Of a DNA stretch of 64,000 bases, positions 12,721 to 27,100 are shown one piece after another. How positions within the stretch are numbered: the first letter of the stretch is position 1; each line of letters begins with the position of its first letter. The position numbers and the translations under genes are program-made. The stretch covers positions 10,168,001 to 10,232,000 of the forward strand of contig QCXZ01000064.1 in the NCBI GenBank assembly GCA_025024175.1, in the 5' to 3' direction. This DNA comes from Rhyzopertha dominica (taxonomy: Eukaryota; Arthropoda; Insecta; Coleoptera; Bostrichidae). The notes beneath the pieces are model-generated. The model had not been told where the DNA came from. It worked only from the letters and a program-made list of their open reading frames with translations, and searched no databases.

Positions 12721-13990
12721 ATTTCCAATATATAGCCGCTATCCCAGCCTAAACTGATCCTGTATAGTTTAGGCAAGAGAAGAGAAGAACCTACAGGTAA
12801 TCCTAGTTTGTTTAAAATATTTTTAATTAAAGGAAATGTTGGTTTAACACAAACTCGATCAACAAAATTAAGCTGTTTTAATGGATTAAGGGTAAACCAG
12901 AATTTTGAAAAAAAAGATCACTTAAAATTTTAATACAAGCTTTGGGACACATAGAAGGCAATTATTATTTAACACAAAAAGAAGTACAAATGAATCTTTA
13001 GGTCTAACAAGACTACTGACTTTATGAGTCAAATCTAAACTGCTTTTAATAGAAAAAAAAATATCAAAATTTTGAACTTCCTGGAGAGCTAAATTTAACC
13101 ATTTTGCTAATTTGTAACAAGTAGACTTTACATATGAAATATCTGATCTATTAGGGCAACCCTCATTACGAATTTTAGGAAGCCAAGAAAGTCTAAGAGT
13201 TGAATGGTTCATTGGAATTAAAAATTGTAAAGTTGGTTCAACTCTAACAAATCCTTTAATCTAGAATTGTCTGATTTCTTTCAGTTGAAACAAAGTCTTC
13301 ATGATTTAGAAAATTAGAAACTTTACTATGTACTCATTTTTGTCTCAAATAACCCGACAATTTACTTTTTCAGCTTTAGAAAAGAATATGTTATCGTTAA
13401 CTTTGAATTTAGCCAAATTGATGTAAGCTTGCTTAATTGATGCTGTTTTAATTTTCTAGGTTTTATACAAAACTGAATTTATATAATATTAAAGTGTTTT
13501 TAATTTCGCAATTTAATAATCAAGAATAACATCACAGTCAACCGCATTTAAGTGGATATCATTAATGTTAATGTTTTTAGTTGGAATATATTCCTGTCTC
13601 TCATTTAATCACATACTTTTTATCTGAAAAAATAATTTTGCNANCTATACAATAAAAATNTAAGGGTTGAAAATTATTAACTGTTTTATATAAAGTAGGG
13701 TGAANCCTATATGAAAAATGTTTATGTATTTTGCGAAATCTGTATGCATTTCAGGTTTAATAAGTTCCAAAAAATTTTATTTTTATTGTTTTCAGATAAC
13801 GAATCATGGATTTATAAGGGAGTTGGTTATCGTGTAAACTACATAACTTACCTTTTAATTTAGAAAGAAGCTTCTTAGAATGTGTGGAAACAATAAGTAT
13901 CTCATAAAAAAATACATGTGTAACATTTTTGTGTAAAAAAAAAAATGTGAAATTTTGATCCCGCAAATGGTCATTATCATTTGTGTCCCA
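12721..13990 (-). mobile_element. Second Penelope-like relic (reverse transcriptase part)
   Basis: The minus-strand frame at 12,922-13,212 contains LPKIRNEGCPNR followed by YVKSTCYKLAKWLN. In Penelope-like RTs this is the LPKIHK..CP.RPI...NSP.YKLAK region. Upstream, 13,380-13,420 resembles the usual ADKGN..VILDK block, and 13,757-13,966 has a KKLLSKLKGKL N-terminal piece. Downstream (12,780-12,830) a GLPVGSS motif matches GLPMGSPLS. Stops, frameshifts and Ns throughout show decay. Confidence 0.7.
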
Positions 13991-14159
13991 TCAAAATACT
14001 TAAATCTCAAAGTGATTTTTACATTTTATACAAATTTTTACATTGATGAAGGTTGTTCTACAGCAGTATCTCTATATCTTCAGGTTACATAGAAATTAGC
14101 AACCACTATTTCATTTCTTTCAAAAGTGTTTTATCACTACCGTTTAGTAAGAAACGTAG

Positions 14160-15291
14160 TAGGCACTTAATGAGACATGATAGAAAGTTATCTAAATGAT
14201 CCGAAAAAGTATAAAAACACAAAACTTCGTTCAATTTTTTTAACAAAAATCTTCAATGGCATGTCTAAAACCAAATTTGTAAACAAAATAATGTTTGGCC
14301 CCATGCTATTTCTCCTGTATGTAAACGACTTACACGAATATATTGACAACAGCAATATTTATCAATTTGCTGATGATACATCTTGCATGCTAAGCAATTC
14401 TAACAACTCAGCACTTTCCCAAAACACACTTACTGTAATTAACCAGATGGTCATTTATTGTGAACGAAATTGTCTTTTACTAAACGTAGATAAAACGGGC
14501 TTACTACCCTTTAAAAACACTGGTAAAATTACAACTGGTGATAAGGAAATACAGCAAACTAACGAATTCAAATTTATGGGGCTAATTCTAGATAGCAAAT
14601 TACACTTTTCGGAGCATANANATAAAATAGTTAGTAGAATAAATACAGCATGCTATGTCATACGTGTTCTTAAAGAACTGCCAACTGCAGCCATTAAACA
14701 GTTCTACTTTGCGTACATTCAGTCCGTGATTTCTTATGGCATCATGTTTTGGTGTTCATCGTCCGATTGGAAAAAAGTTTTCGTCGCCCAGAAGAGAGTC
14801 TTAAGAACAATTCTCGGCATACCAACTAGACAATCATGTAGATCCTTGTTTAAATCAATGAATATAATGACAGTAACATCTCTTTATATGTTTAAACTAA
14901 TTATGTATGTGCGAGATAATCAGTGCATTTTTGTAAAAAATAGTGATCACTATTCAGGGATGACAAGAGGAAATGCTTATCTGAGTATTCCTAGACATAA
15001 TACCACTTGCTTTGAGAATGGTCCACTCTACAGGGCAGTTCAGGTATATAACTCCCTGCCAAACTCTATAATTAGTATACGTGAATATAATAAGTTCAAA
15101 CAAAAAGTAAAACTACATCTTTTAAGTATGGAATTTTACAGTCTTGATGAGTTACGCAAATAATGTAATGTTTATGTCTTATAATTTATGTATTTTATAT
15201 ATTATATTTATTTATATATGTGTTGACAATGCTGATGTCCACAGGTTGATTATGGCAGAATAAAGATTATTATTATTATTATTATTATTAT
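14160..15291 (+). mobile_element. LINE 3' half, RT to C-terminus, with (ATT)n tail
   Basis: A 328-codon open frame (14,177-15,163) covers RT motif B-C and the thumb. The FGPMLFLLYVNDL block is followed by QFADDTSCML (catalytic ADD), LLLNVDKT, then FKFMGLILDSKLHF and a region with the typical SYGIMFW and AQKRVLRTILG motifs of CR1/jockey-like ORF2. It stops at 15,163 and is followed by a short 3' UTR ending AATAAAG plus ATT repeats at 15,266-15,291. The N-terminal RT and endonuclease are missing, so it is a 5'-truncated copy, but fairly young, because the frame is uninterrupted apart from two ambiguous bases. Confidence 0.85.
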
Positions 15292-15689
15292 GTCAAAAAT
15301 AACAGCCGCGTACTAAATTTTGTAGTAACCCTTGGTGACAACTAATTTTAATATGATAGATGTACAAAAACAGGAAAGAATTATGGGAACGATATATCCT
15401 TATTAAAAAGTTTTTCTTCAGAATTAGCTAATGTAGACATAAGTTAAGAAAAAATGGGGGTAGCTAATTTCTACCCTTCATAAAGATAATCTGGAAAAGG
15501 GAATATAACAGAGAAATAACTTCAATTGACTGATAGTGAGCAACAAAATTCATATCTCAAACTCTTAACTTACCAATCATATTTCACTTGCATTATTCAA
15601 TTGTGTGGAGCAACATACTCAAGATCCGGCGTGGTTCCAAGTGTGTTGCTTCCAGTTTGGAAGCCTTACTGCTGAGGATCAATACCATA

Positions 15690-16390
15690 GTTCTGATGTA
15701 TGAATTTTAGTAGCCTTATTTTAATAATTTTTTTCTATTATNTTAGAGAAATTGCTTACTACTAATATAGGTCTGACTTGAGCTACCTTCATTTCTTGGG
15801 GAAACTCGCCANTTTCCAAAATGTTATTTATTAATTTTGCAAGATCTTCTCCAACTATATTATATCATGTCATCTTAGTGATGCCATCGGGACCAGGTGT
15901 ACAGTTGCCACAGCAACAAATTTTTTAATTTCTGCTATATCCGTTGGTTCAAGGGATATAGTTTTCATGCATTGTTCCTCTGCAAATTTATGTTCTTTAT
16001 TATTCACTATTTTAGAGGGTAATTTTATGTCTGTATTTGAGAAATTATTATTGAATTCACAGGCTGATTATCATCTTCCAAGACTAGTCCATCTGAGCCA
16101 ACATTAATTATTTTGGGACATGCTTGGTTTCTTGAAATTCCATTGCAGTTCTCTTTCAGGACATTCTACATTTTTCTTAGATTTTCTGCTATTACTTTTC
16201 AATTGTTTTTCAACAAGGTGTGCTCATTTTGAAAGTTTCCATCCAATGTATAACTTATCTTGTTTTTCATATTTAGCTTTCTATCAGAAATAATGTTAGA
16301 CAGCTTTTTAAATGTTACATCTGTTTTGTAGCCTCTGTGCAACCGCTTCTTTCCACCTTTGTTCATTTAATTTATATATTGGCATAACTC
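15690..16390 (-). mobile_element. LINE fragment, RT N-terminal region, minus strand
   Basis: Reading the minus strand, about 15,740-15,920 gives CTPGPDGITKM, then LAKLINNILE and GEFPQEMKVAQVRPIL, the standard LINE RT block (PGPDGI ... FP..WK.A.V.PI). Upstream minus sequence (15,980-16,390) fits the linker between endonuclease and RT. It has several stops. It faces the plus-strand LINE just to its left, so it is a separate insertion. Confidence 0.65.
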
Positions 16391-16411
16391 CTTTTTTCAT
16401 TTTAACATATG

Positions 16412-17172
16412 GGACATTCCACGTGAAGCAGACAGGTAATAAACTCGATGTTTCCAATTTCAGTATGTTCTACCTACCTTTTATAATATAATAACTGGTT
16501 AAGGAGTTATGGGACCTTGAAATTTTGACCAACCAGTAGGCATGCAGTACTACAAAGCCAATTACCAAATCATAAAATTATAGATTAAAATAATTAAACT
16601 GCTGGATATAACACTTAATTTTTACCTGTATTTGTGGAAACGAAAAAAAAATTTATTAATTAAAAAGATGCGATTTTATTTTTTCCNCTTGAATTTCACA
16701 AAGTTAGACCATTTAGATTTTTTTACTTCTTTTCTGAAAATAACTAATATTGTATAGAACATCCTTGCTAAGTTTTATACTGAGTGTGAAAGTGGATTAG
16801 GAGCTAGAATGGAAATACTGCTGAAGAGTGACGCCAGTATTCCCAGTGCAGCTCCTAATCCACTTCTACACCCATTACAAAACTTAGCAAGGATGTTCTA
16901 TACAATACTAGCTATTTTCAGAAAAAAAAAATCAAAATGGTCCAATTTTGTGAAATTCAAGGTAAAAAAAAATAATCTATAATTTTATGACTTGGTAATC
17001 GACTTTGAAATACTGCACACCCACCAGTTGGTCAAAATTTCAAAATCTCTTAACTCCTTAACCAGTCATTATATTACAAAATATTTTGTACCCATATCAA
17101 GGACATGTATAGGTAGAACATACTCAAATAGGAAACATTGAGTTTTTTTACTTGTTCGCTTCGCGTGGAATG
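16412..17172. mobile_element. Foldback element of about 760 bp
   Basis: Two arms of roughly 370 bases are near-complements and almost meet at 16,790-16,860, where GGATTAGGAGCT is mirrored by AGCTCCTAATCC. The outer ends are ACATTCCACGTGAAGC on the left and GCTTCGCGTGGAATGC on the right, also complementary apart from a few changes. There is no open frame. It is a non-autonomous long-inverted-repeat transposon. Confidence 0.85.
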
Positions 17173-18132
17173 CATTCATTAATGTGTGATCAGATATGTC
17201 TGTTAATTTTATATCACCAGTAAGATTTTAATTTATTTATGTAACAGCTTTAGTATGTGTAACTCTGCTTCGCAGCAGGGATCAATAATAAACTGTTATT
17301 TTCATAGGTAAACAGATTTATAATGTTACTACACCTTATGACAAGTCCATAAATAATATAAAAAGACAATCCAGCGTGCTTCGCACCTGCTAGCGATGTA
17401 AACCATTAATTTTGCAATCCAACAACAGATTGGTAACGCTGCGTACAATGTATATAGAATATAAATAAAATAATAATAAATAAAACGCTGGAAAAATTTC
17501 TCCATATATTAAAAAAATTGACAATAAATCCATTTTATACAACGTTTTGAGTTTCGATAATATTGGCGAAATGGTTGGTTTATTTCATATTCCAGATATA
17601 CAAATAACATTTTTTCCAAAGTACATATATACATGAAACAAGGAGGTCGTCGTTAATAATTACAAATACCCAGTCACTATTGTATGCCACACACCATCTT
17701 GAGTAAGGCACCAGAAATATTTATACAAGTTAATTATCATGTGACATTGGAAAAAATGATACTGTTCTTGATGTCGAATTGGTGGCACTGATGTTTTTTA
17801 ACGAATGATCAACAGGGTCTGCAACAAACGACATGAAATGTTCAAGTGGAAAAACAAAACTGTAAATGTTATAATTTCACAGAGAGCCTTCCTACAAAGT
17901 AAGGGATATTTGTAACACTGTTCGATAACATTTAACTAAAATTTTCGGTTAAATGCCAGTATCAGTGGGATAATATAACCATGCTATTCAAATGTACTGC
18001 ACATAATGTGACATACACCATAAAACACATGGTAAAGTTTATTTAAAGCTGTAAATGGAAATACGTATAACTCCACATGATTAAAAAAGACACAAACGAA
18101 ACTTAAAATACTATTAGAATCATTCAATTCAT
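17173..18132. other. Gene-free stretch downstream of kra
   Basis: AT-rich, with no gene or recognisable transposon domain. The 3' UTR of the minus-strand kra gene probably ends just inside the right edge. Confidence 0.4.
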
Positions 18133-18138
18133 TTTATT
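18133..18138 (-). terminator. Poly(A) signal of kra
   Basis: AATAAA on the minus strand, about 35 bases below the kra stop codon. Distance and strand suit the cleavage signal of that transcript. Confidence 0.6.
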
Positions 18139-18173
18139 CTTTGTATCATTTACAAAACTCATGTAATATTTAC

Positions 18174-21100
18174 CTAATCACTGCTGCCATCTGAATCACT
18201 TTCTTCCTCTGCGTTTTGTAGCCAATCAACAAAGACCTTCATTTGATCAACAAACATCATCTTCCCCTTAACATTGTAATCCTGCTTATACCACTTAAGT
18301 ATAACCTGCTCGGATATAATATCAGTTTTGTAGAAAAGCATTATGATCTTTTGAAAGGCCCGCATAAATGTCATGTTGGAATAACAATATTCCTGCACCT
18401 TCAGCAACAAACTCAGTTCGGAGCGGGCATTCTGTGTGAAAGCCGCAAATAGGCTAGTATACTGCTTCAAGTGGCGTACTGCTTGATCAGTCACAAGCTC
18501 CTGAAAAGAAATACAGAAATTGATGCATCAAAGGAAAACTTTTTTGTCGCTGCAGTTTGTAAAACAAAATAAAATAATGTTATTGTTGCTAGTTTTACTT
18601 TATTATTATAATTCATGTTAAATGAACCCTTCCCCTTAATTATTACATATACCTAGTAGTCCAAGAAGTTCATATCAGTCAATAGTTTACCAAACTGTTA
18701 AACTTTCTTAAAGTTTTAAACATTTCATCTCTGCTACAACCTTAGATTGTTCATGTTTTTACGCTGCCTGAGCTTTAAGCTAGAAAACCAGAGATATGAT
18801 CAAAGTTGAGTGTCACATTAGATTGGCCACGTCATATATTTAGGACAACAGAAAATGAAATGACAAATATAACAAAAAAATTCATGATTTTTCTGTCTCT
18901 CTTAAAACATATTCTCATGTTCCTGTATCAATTTAAAAAAAAAAGCCACATATTTTTATCTTAAAGATGAAACGAATAGAACTAATTTAATGAATTTGCT
19001 ACTGTTACACTAAAAATGCCTAATCCGTAAGCCAGTTTTAACGACTATCAAGTTGTAGCACAAGTTTTGTTTTGACTCCATCAAAAACAAGACTCGGTTT
19101 GTAAAATTGGTAACAGATCTTCTGAGTATTTTACCTTAACTTTACAACCTCAGTAATGAATCCATCTTTATATATTTTGCATATAAATGTTCTTAATTGA
19201 CTATTCAGTGATATATGATTGCACATAAATTTTGCCAAGCAATTTCATTGTCTTCTATTATTTTTACTAGTGCCTCTAATTTACCTAGCATAGCCAGGCA
19301 GTGACGGGCAAGTAAAATATGCCACGTAGGATACGCAGAAATCTGGAAATATTTAGCTTTTTAATGGTTTATGTTATTAGTACTGCTCAAAACTTTTCAA
19401 ATATCAATATTATTTTATATTTTATTATTATATTTATATTATTCCTCAACTAGAGAAATTATAAAACAACAAACTTGTTGAAGCATACCTTAATTAGGAC
19501 CAGAAAACCCCCCTAAGCAGGTCAAGCGTGCTGTCAAAAGCACTTTGGAGTCCCTAATCTGTGAGAGGGACTCCTAAAAGATTTGTAAACTGTAATTTTA
19601 TTGTCTTTCTTCTCTATAAACAGAAAGAGATGGGCAATATCATTGTTTTTTATCATAACCTTTTTAATTGCAGGACAATTGGGTATTTGCCATGTATTTA
19701 TATTTTATTAAATTGCATATTAATAGATAGCATCTAATACACAAAACAGCTGTGACAGCTCAAAAATTCGAAAAAATGGATCGTAAGGTGTATTTTTAAT
19801 ATTAAAAATGTGAAAGGAACCGCCAAAACACAAACATATTGGCCGTGACGTCAGGTGTCTTGTAAATGGCTGCTTGTTTACATCTGGAGTCAGCGCGTCA
19901 TGCGTCAGCCTCAGCCCGTCAATTTATCAGTTTGTTGTTTGCGTTCATTTTGTGAAAAGCGAATTAAAATACGCCAAGAAAAAGTGAAATACTTATGAGT
20001 TATGACTTCTGAAGGCATATTCATTGTCATGGAATTTGTGTACTACGACGAGCGGTTCAACGCGGCGGAGATGTGGATCGTAAAAGCAACAGCATAAGTG
20101 AACTTTTTATCAAATCAACGTAGCATTGATAATTTGATCACAGTAGGTTGTTGGACACATACTATTTGTAAACATAAAAATGTAAGAATCAAAAATGTAC
20201 CCTAAACTTGACATCTATTTTAGAGGTCAGAATAAATATAAATTGCCATTTATTTTTGGGGGTGTTGCGGCTCATTTCCGGTCTGGCTAACAGTCGAATA
20301 TATGGGAAACAAACGTCTTTCTTTATTATAACATTTGCTTCTATCAACTTAAAACGCATATAATTTTCCATATCCTCTTTAAGCTATAACAAAATGGAAA
20401 CTGAATGGTAAACACCTAACCNAACCCCAAAAAGAATAATAAAACTTGCATTAAGAATTAAGATGATCTTCACAACAGAAAAACAAACTTTGCGATTTCG
20501 GCATATCACGTCTAGGGGGCCTTAAACAACTTTTTCANACGTTGATAATCTCGAGGAACGGTTAAAAAAGTACTTTTATAACCATGTACAAAACAACACT
20601 TGTCTTATTTTCCATACATAATAGATGCTTGTAAAACAACACAAATCACTTTTTGGTGCGACCTCTTACACCGTCCTTTCAATAAATGCCACACAAAAGC
20701 TTTTCCAATACAATAATGATACTACACCATTAAACAGCACGCTCCTCGGTATTGTTTACATGACACTTGACGTCACGAGTTGAATAACCTTGGATAGAAG
20801 CGTTTCGGCGGTGACTCCTAAAATTCGAATTTCAGACCTGAAATTCTCTACCTACAAATATTTTTTTGTTTTTTTTTGACATGGCGTACGATATATATGC
20901 ACTTCAAGATTCATTTTACGTAATTTTCAAAAACAGTGATATACCCAATTCTATTGGGCTGTTAAAAGAGTATACAAGCAATTTTCATTGTTGAACTAGG
21001 AACATTGATCTAAAGAAGCAAGTAGCAAGTGATAAGTGGTAATTAGTATATTATATCTTTCTTTGCAGAAAAATCAATTTGTATGTGAAGTATGTGGTTC

Positions 21101-24100
21101 AGAACTTAATAGAATGTCAAAAATAGGATTCTTAGGAACACACCTATTATAGTCCTGGAAGGAAAGAAACATATGCTATATCTTTTGTGTCCAAAGAAGT
21201 AAAAAAAAACTGTTTGGATACCACAACGACTTACTAAAATATGTTATGAAAGTATAAGACACATATTATACAAAATATATTAAATTTTAAAATGTATAAG
21301 GAATTCGACACATGAAGAAGCTAACAAAAAAGCATTAGTTTTAGCATATAGCTAATACAATTTAGCCATATTATACTCATCATGTATTTTCTACTCAAAA
21401 TCTACGCCAAAATGCTTTATCTACATTTTCTATGCATATAACAGAAAATTATAATTTACGTGTAAACGCCCATCACTGCAACCAGGGCACCATCAATATG
21501 TTCACCATTAATAGGGAAACAACATGTCATCGACAACAACCACGGAAGCCTTCAAACCAAAATTAATAAGGAAAACCTTTTCCATCATGTTATAAAAGTA
21601 TCTTGATTTATTGTTCCTTTCAATGGCACTATAGAAGCAGCTTAACAATATCTATAATAAAAACTGCCAACTGAGTTGTACTAATAACAATAATAATAAC
21701 TGCAATTGTATGAGAATGATTTTATGAACATAACTCATTGCGAAAGAAGTTTTAAACGCATTCATAAACTTGATGTATGCAAGAACAGTATGGTGAAAGG
21801 ATAATTTCAAGATACGGAATTGTTAGATGACATCCAAAAAATTTCAAACAACTTCTTTAAATTATTTTTTGAAAAGTGAAATCTATAATCTATACAAACT
21901 TACTATGAACTCTATTCAGTAAGGGTGAACATAGAACACTGCAAAAATAAAAGTATGCACTTACCTCTTTTTTACTCCATTCTGGCAGTCCCATAACAGT
22001 AGTCCAAATAATGCACACAGTCTCATGCTCTTGTATATTTTCGCGAGTTGCGAAATCTTTGAGCTCGGCGATGATCTCGCGTTGGCTCTTATTTTCAGCC
22101 AGGCCATCGGATAGCATCTGCTGCAGCTCCTTCTTGGCCTGAAGCTGGTTCTGGTCATTGTACAGTTTGAGAATCTCTTCGAGTCCGTTTTCCTGGAAGG
22201 CATTCCTGAAATACACTTGCGACTGATTGCTGTCAGGCACAAAGCTCATCAGGTGCGATTCGATATTAGATTTCTTGATGGCGGAGTATAACGAATTGAC
22301 CCCCTTGTCTTGACGCCACCATTTGAAAATCTCAATGAGAAAATCCAGTGCCAAATGGTCCTTTATCAAATGGGAATTGCCCAGGACCAAAACTGAACTG
22401 AATGGTATGCTACCGTTGGATATCCACAGATATACCATTGCAGACAGCTTCTTGCGATCAGACGGACCGAAGTATTTGACAAACAACAGGATTTTCTTGA
22501 TTTCATCCTGCAAAATAAGAGCGACTGCTGGAATAGTGGATTACTTAAGAATGTACAGTATCTCTTTTTCGTTGTAAATGGGTATCTCGGTGACTATTAA
22601 TACTAGAGGGTTGCAGTTTCGACATTACTGTTTCTAAGATAATATGTTTGTGAATAGATTGTTGTCACTATAAAACACTGACAAAAATTTTTAATCTGAC
22701 GTTTCAATTTTATGCCTATAATCTCTGTCGAAGACAAGAACCTCAAAATCACGTCTGACAGGAGTTCAAACAAAATTTTGAAAGTAAATCAACAAATCAC
22801 AAAGAAAGCGAGGCGTCATAGAAACAACGTTCCAATCACCTACCTGTTAGACATACACAAACTACTTGATAAAAGATAACTACAAAATAGCTTTCCAAAA
22901 GTCACCCAACTCATAATTTCCAGAAACGCTATTAAAATTATTAGTACTCCTACAATTTCTACAGTTTCTTTTATTAGACGTTTGTAATATTTTTCTGTAT
23001 GTAAAATTTCTGTTTTATCAAACTCAATCATATATTTAGTCAAATGAGTATTCAGCTACGGAAGATTGATCTATCTGTTGCAGCCTAGTAGCATGTATGT
23101 GTGCTTTCAAACATGTATCTACTTTTCTTGTAGTTTGACCTGTGTAACACTTGCCACAAGAACAAGTAATTTTGTAACACCTTCACTTTCTAAATGTACT
23201 TTATCTTTAGTAGAACTTAAAATTTTATCTAAATTATTATAAGTACCAAAATACATTTCTATGCTGTGCTGTCTACACCGCAACCAACCAACAAATTATA
23301 TGTACTACCAACAACTAAAATATCATGTTTTCTAAGCATCCTCTTTAATTTTTACGAAAGGCCTCTTACATAAGGCAAACTAAACTTTAATTTACTTTGT
23401 CCCGGCTAAACCATGGTAATGGTACAGTTCAACTCAACAAAAAAAGTATGTCAGCAAGGTGCAGATTCCAACTCTTTAGTATTAATAATTACTGAGATGA
23501 TACCTTGCAATTGTAATTAAAAAAAAATTAAACAAGCTACATAATCATAAAAAAGCAAAAATTTGCCAATACAGTAATGGTAACCTACTACACTAATTTA
23601 CCCAACATCCTGCGCATCTTATAACATTCAACAGAAAATATGAATTAAAAAACAAGAAGTTGACCATTCTGCATTTTCAAAGTCCATCTTCTCTCAACTA
23701 TTCTTGATAATAAAAGAGTTAAATCACAATTCCTTGAAGCGTTTTGTTTAAAAAGGACCTTGAAAAGTCCTTGGTGATTAAAAATAAACAATACAGAACC
23801 AATAGCACATTGTTTATAAACAAGTGTGCTATCTGTATGTATCTAAATATGTGATAAAGAAAAATACTGATTTGTATTATACTAATGTAGCAAAAAAGAA
23901 AGCTATTGTATTTCATCTATAAATATAATCAATATCTTACACAAGATTCAGAAAAAATGAAACGCGGTAAGAGTACCTTTCAGGTATCGCAGAAATTACC
24001 TGATTTTTAAAACATAAATTAGCCGAAGCTATTACTTAAGAATGCCTTGTAATGCAACACAATTGCATTGGAGTGTTTTCTTTTTCGCAATTTCTATAGA

Positions 24101-27100
24101 TTATTTCACTAATGCTGGTCCAAATAATTTCATTTTAAAGTGAATTCGTTGACACAAGGTCAAAGAATGCAAAAACTGGACTGCCACTGAAGTGGAACAA
24201 GTCATTTTAACCAGACACCTTACTCTAACGCTTACCTGGAAAATCTTCTCCAAGTACTTATAACGTCTCATTAGCTTCACGAAAACTTGTTCCCAACTTT
24301 TCATTACCTCTAAGTTGATCTCTTCCGGAGTATTAAAGATGCATGCTTCAGTTTTGTACGGGGGTTCCCCCTCCTGGGAAACGGCCCCCCCTGGCACTAA
24401 AGATTAATTTAGTTAATTCAGGCTGCAGTCATGAAATATATGAAATAGATTTTTATTAAGCAGTAAATGGTGGATATGCTGCTGTTCTGATCCAAGGTAT
24501 TACCATTGAGTATAACTAGAGTGCTAACCTTACGGACTAAACATGCATACCGCGATATGGATATAAAGTTTTGTTTCTTGGATATAAAGTGTTTAGTAGC
24601 AAGCGTGCTTAAGCTGTTATGCGACAGGTGGCGCACCACTGTAAGTAGAAAACTGCACGCTTTTGCATTCCTAAAGCGGGACTCGTCATGTCATCATGTT
24701 ACACCCTCACCTGCGTTGCCAGACATAGAGAATTGTCCCTACTCCTAGCGATTACCTATTTCTCATATAACGACACGTGATGTATTTTTTAATTCATCTT
24801 TATGCAGGAAATCTGAAGTAGAAATGGAACTCCTCATACGTTTTACAGATGAATCATTGAGAAAAAATATATTTCAAGATCACAGGGGCTTTTTGCTTAT
24901 TCATAAACTGTTCGCATTGTTTGTTGCAGAAAAGGCTTAAGATCTGCAGACTGCAGAATCTTTAATTTTATAAATATCGGTGCTGCCATTTGTGGCTAAC
25001 GACAACACTATAAGTACTTAAAATATTTTGGTAGAAAAGGATCTGTTAAGTTATGCTGTAAGCCAGAAGCTCTGGCACACTGTGTTATCCTCGTTTCGGT
25101 CGTTAATACAATAATTATCTGCGACAGACGATGACTGAATGAGTGAATACCTATAAACCTCTGTACTAGAAGGACTCATGTGAATATCTATTGGAGATTC
25201 TCCAACTTCAATAAATGAGTGTTTCAAACGTTCCTAAAGGTGTCTGGTGATTTGTTCACCAAATTGTAGATACAATATAGTATAATTCGCGTTTCAAATC
25301 TGTGGCGCTGCCACTACTGATTGTCAAAAAATGAAAGAAAAAGAAGTATTAATGGTTTGCCAAACGATAAATATTACAATTTTTCTGCAGTTGTCGAAAA
25401 CCAAAATAATATCTATATTAATGACAATGCTAAGTGTCACAACTTTACGAGCAACTTTATGAAATATGAAATTTACTTGTTCAAAGCGATTTATGATGCT
25501 TAAACCACAACCCAGTAGGAGGTAAACCCTAAATTATTCTTATCGGAGGTAACTATGTAACACCGTATTTGAGATGAATGGAGGATACATCAGTACTTGC
25601 AGCATCCGGACTATTTAAATTCGCATAGCCACATAGCGATTTTGGAATTAGTTTAATTTCGGTTGAAGCTTCTATAATTTACTAGAAGTACTATCGTCTA
25701 TGTGTATGTCTTTGGAAACATATAATCGTGTACATTCTAGAGTGATAAATGAATGGGAAAAACATTTGATACTATGAGAGACCAGGAAGCAGGAAGCGCT
25801 ATTATGATTTACGACATATTTTGCGCATACTGCTGCTAAGGAGGCAAACCGCACGTGTTAAAAATATATACATAGAGGATCCTCAAATAATATGGAGTCT
25901 GAAATTTAGTAGATGGGTTTCGGCTAAGTATTAAAATGTTTGGGATAAAATGCAATATTATAAATGGGGATGAAGACAGTAGTACATACAAGAAAATTAT
26001 TGAAACTAGACCTTACAAAAACTTCAAAGTTGAAAAATTGAATGTAGAAATCATTTACTCAGATATTTTTTCAATAAATTTAACGAGCGATACTTCATAT
26101 CCTTTGCAGAACCGAAAATTATTAGACCAAAATATGGATCTTATGAGAAAAGATATAAAACTGGCAATGAAATATACAGAAAAAAATTAAGCTCAAGCCC
26201 TAATTCATGAACATCAAGATAATTTAATGATAACAGTTAATTTTTGGTATATTTTTGTCAATAAAAAGGAATGAACATAATATTTTACAGCAGTTAAATA
26301 AAAGATTCTAAAAACAAATACAAATACGCTCGACGCTTGTCATTTGACGTTTATAACGTTTTCACTCGATTGCAGCAAAAGTCGTCGGCAGGAAAAGAAT
26401 AAATTTTTCAATTGAGATTTATATTGCATAGGCAGTTGTTCGGTAAAATGAGAAAATAATTCGCCATGTTAAGACGGTTAAGTAGATAAAACGTCAGCAA
26501 ATACTTTGAAAGAAAAATATAGATTTATAATAGTCGGGAAGTTAACGATATTATAATAAAAAAATTGCGAGTATGAACAAAATTATCAACAAACAAACTT
26601 CATCAACTACTTTGACAAACAAGCTTAAGCATATATTCTGGATAATTAAACAGATACGATGCTCGGCTAAAAAATTAGACGAAGAAACGCATTTTCCAAA
26701 TTTAAGCAAAAAATAGATCAAGATAACTTAAATGTTCTATCTGGCGTACACGGGAAAATATTGTAACTAGTTAAAAAGAATTTGAAGGTAAGGAAGAGGA
26801 TGTGCCAGTTTAAACCTGTGGTCTTTTTATTGACCTAATTTAAAGTTTTTTTGGGAGCTTCACAGGATGATCTTACAGATAGAAAATCGATCGCAGTGGC
26901 CCTTTACTGCTTTTAAGTTGTGGTTATCTATGACGAAGCAATTGTTACTAAAAATATTACGTTTTGGAAAAGTTACATTAATATACATTATTGATAAATA
27001 CGTTAACGTTAAAATCTTCCTAATTAAGGGGCAATCGACTTCTTATCTTAAAATAATGTTTATTCTTATTTCATTCTATTTTTATTTCAACTCTTCGTCA

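Noticed and set aside
25936..26190. 84-codon plus-strand frame
   Set aside because: Lys/Asn/Ile-rich as expected from AT-rich DNA, without homology or splice partners.
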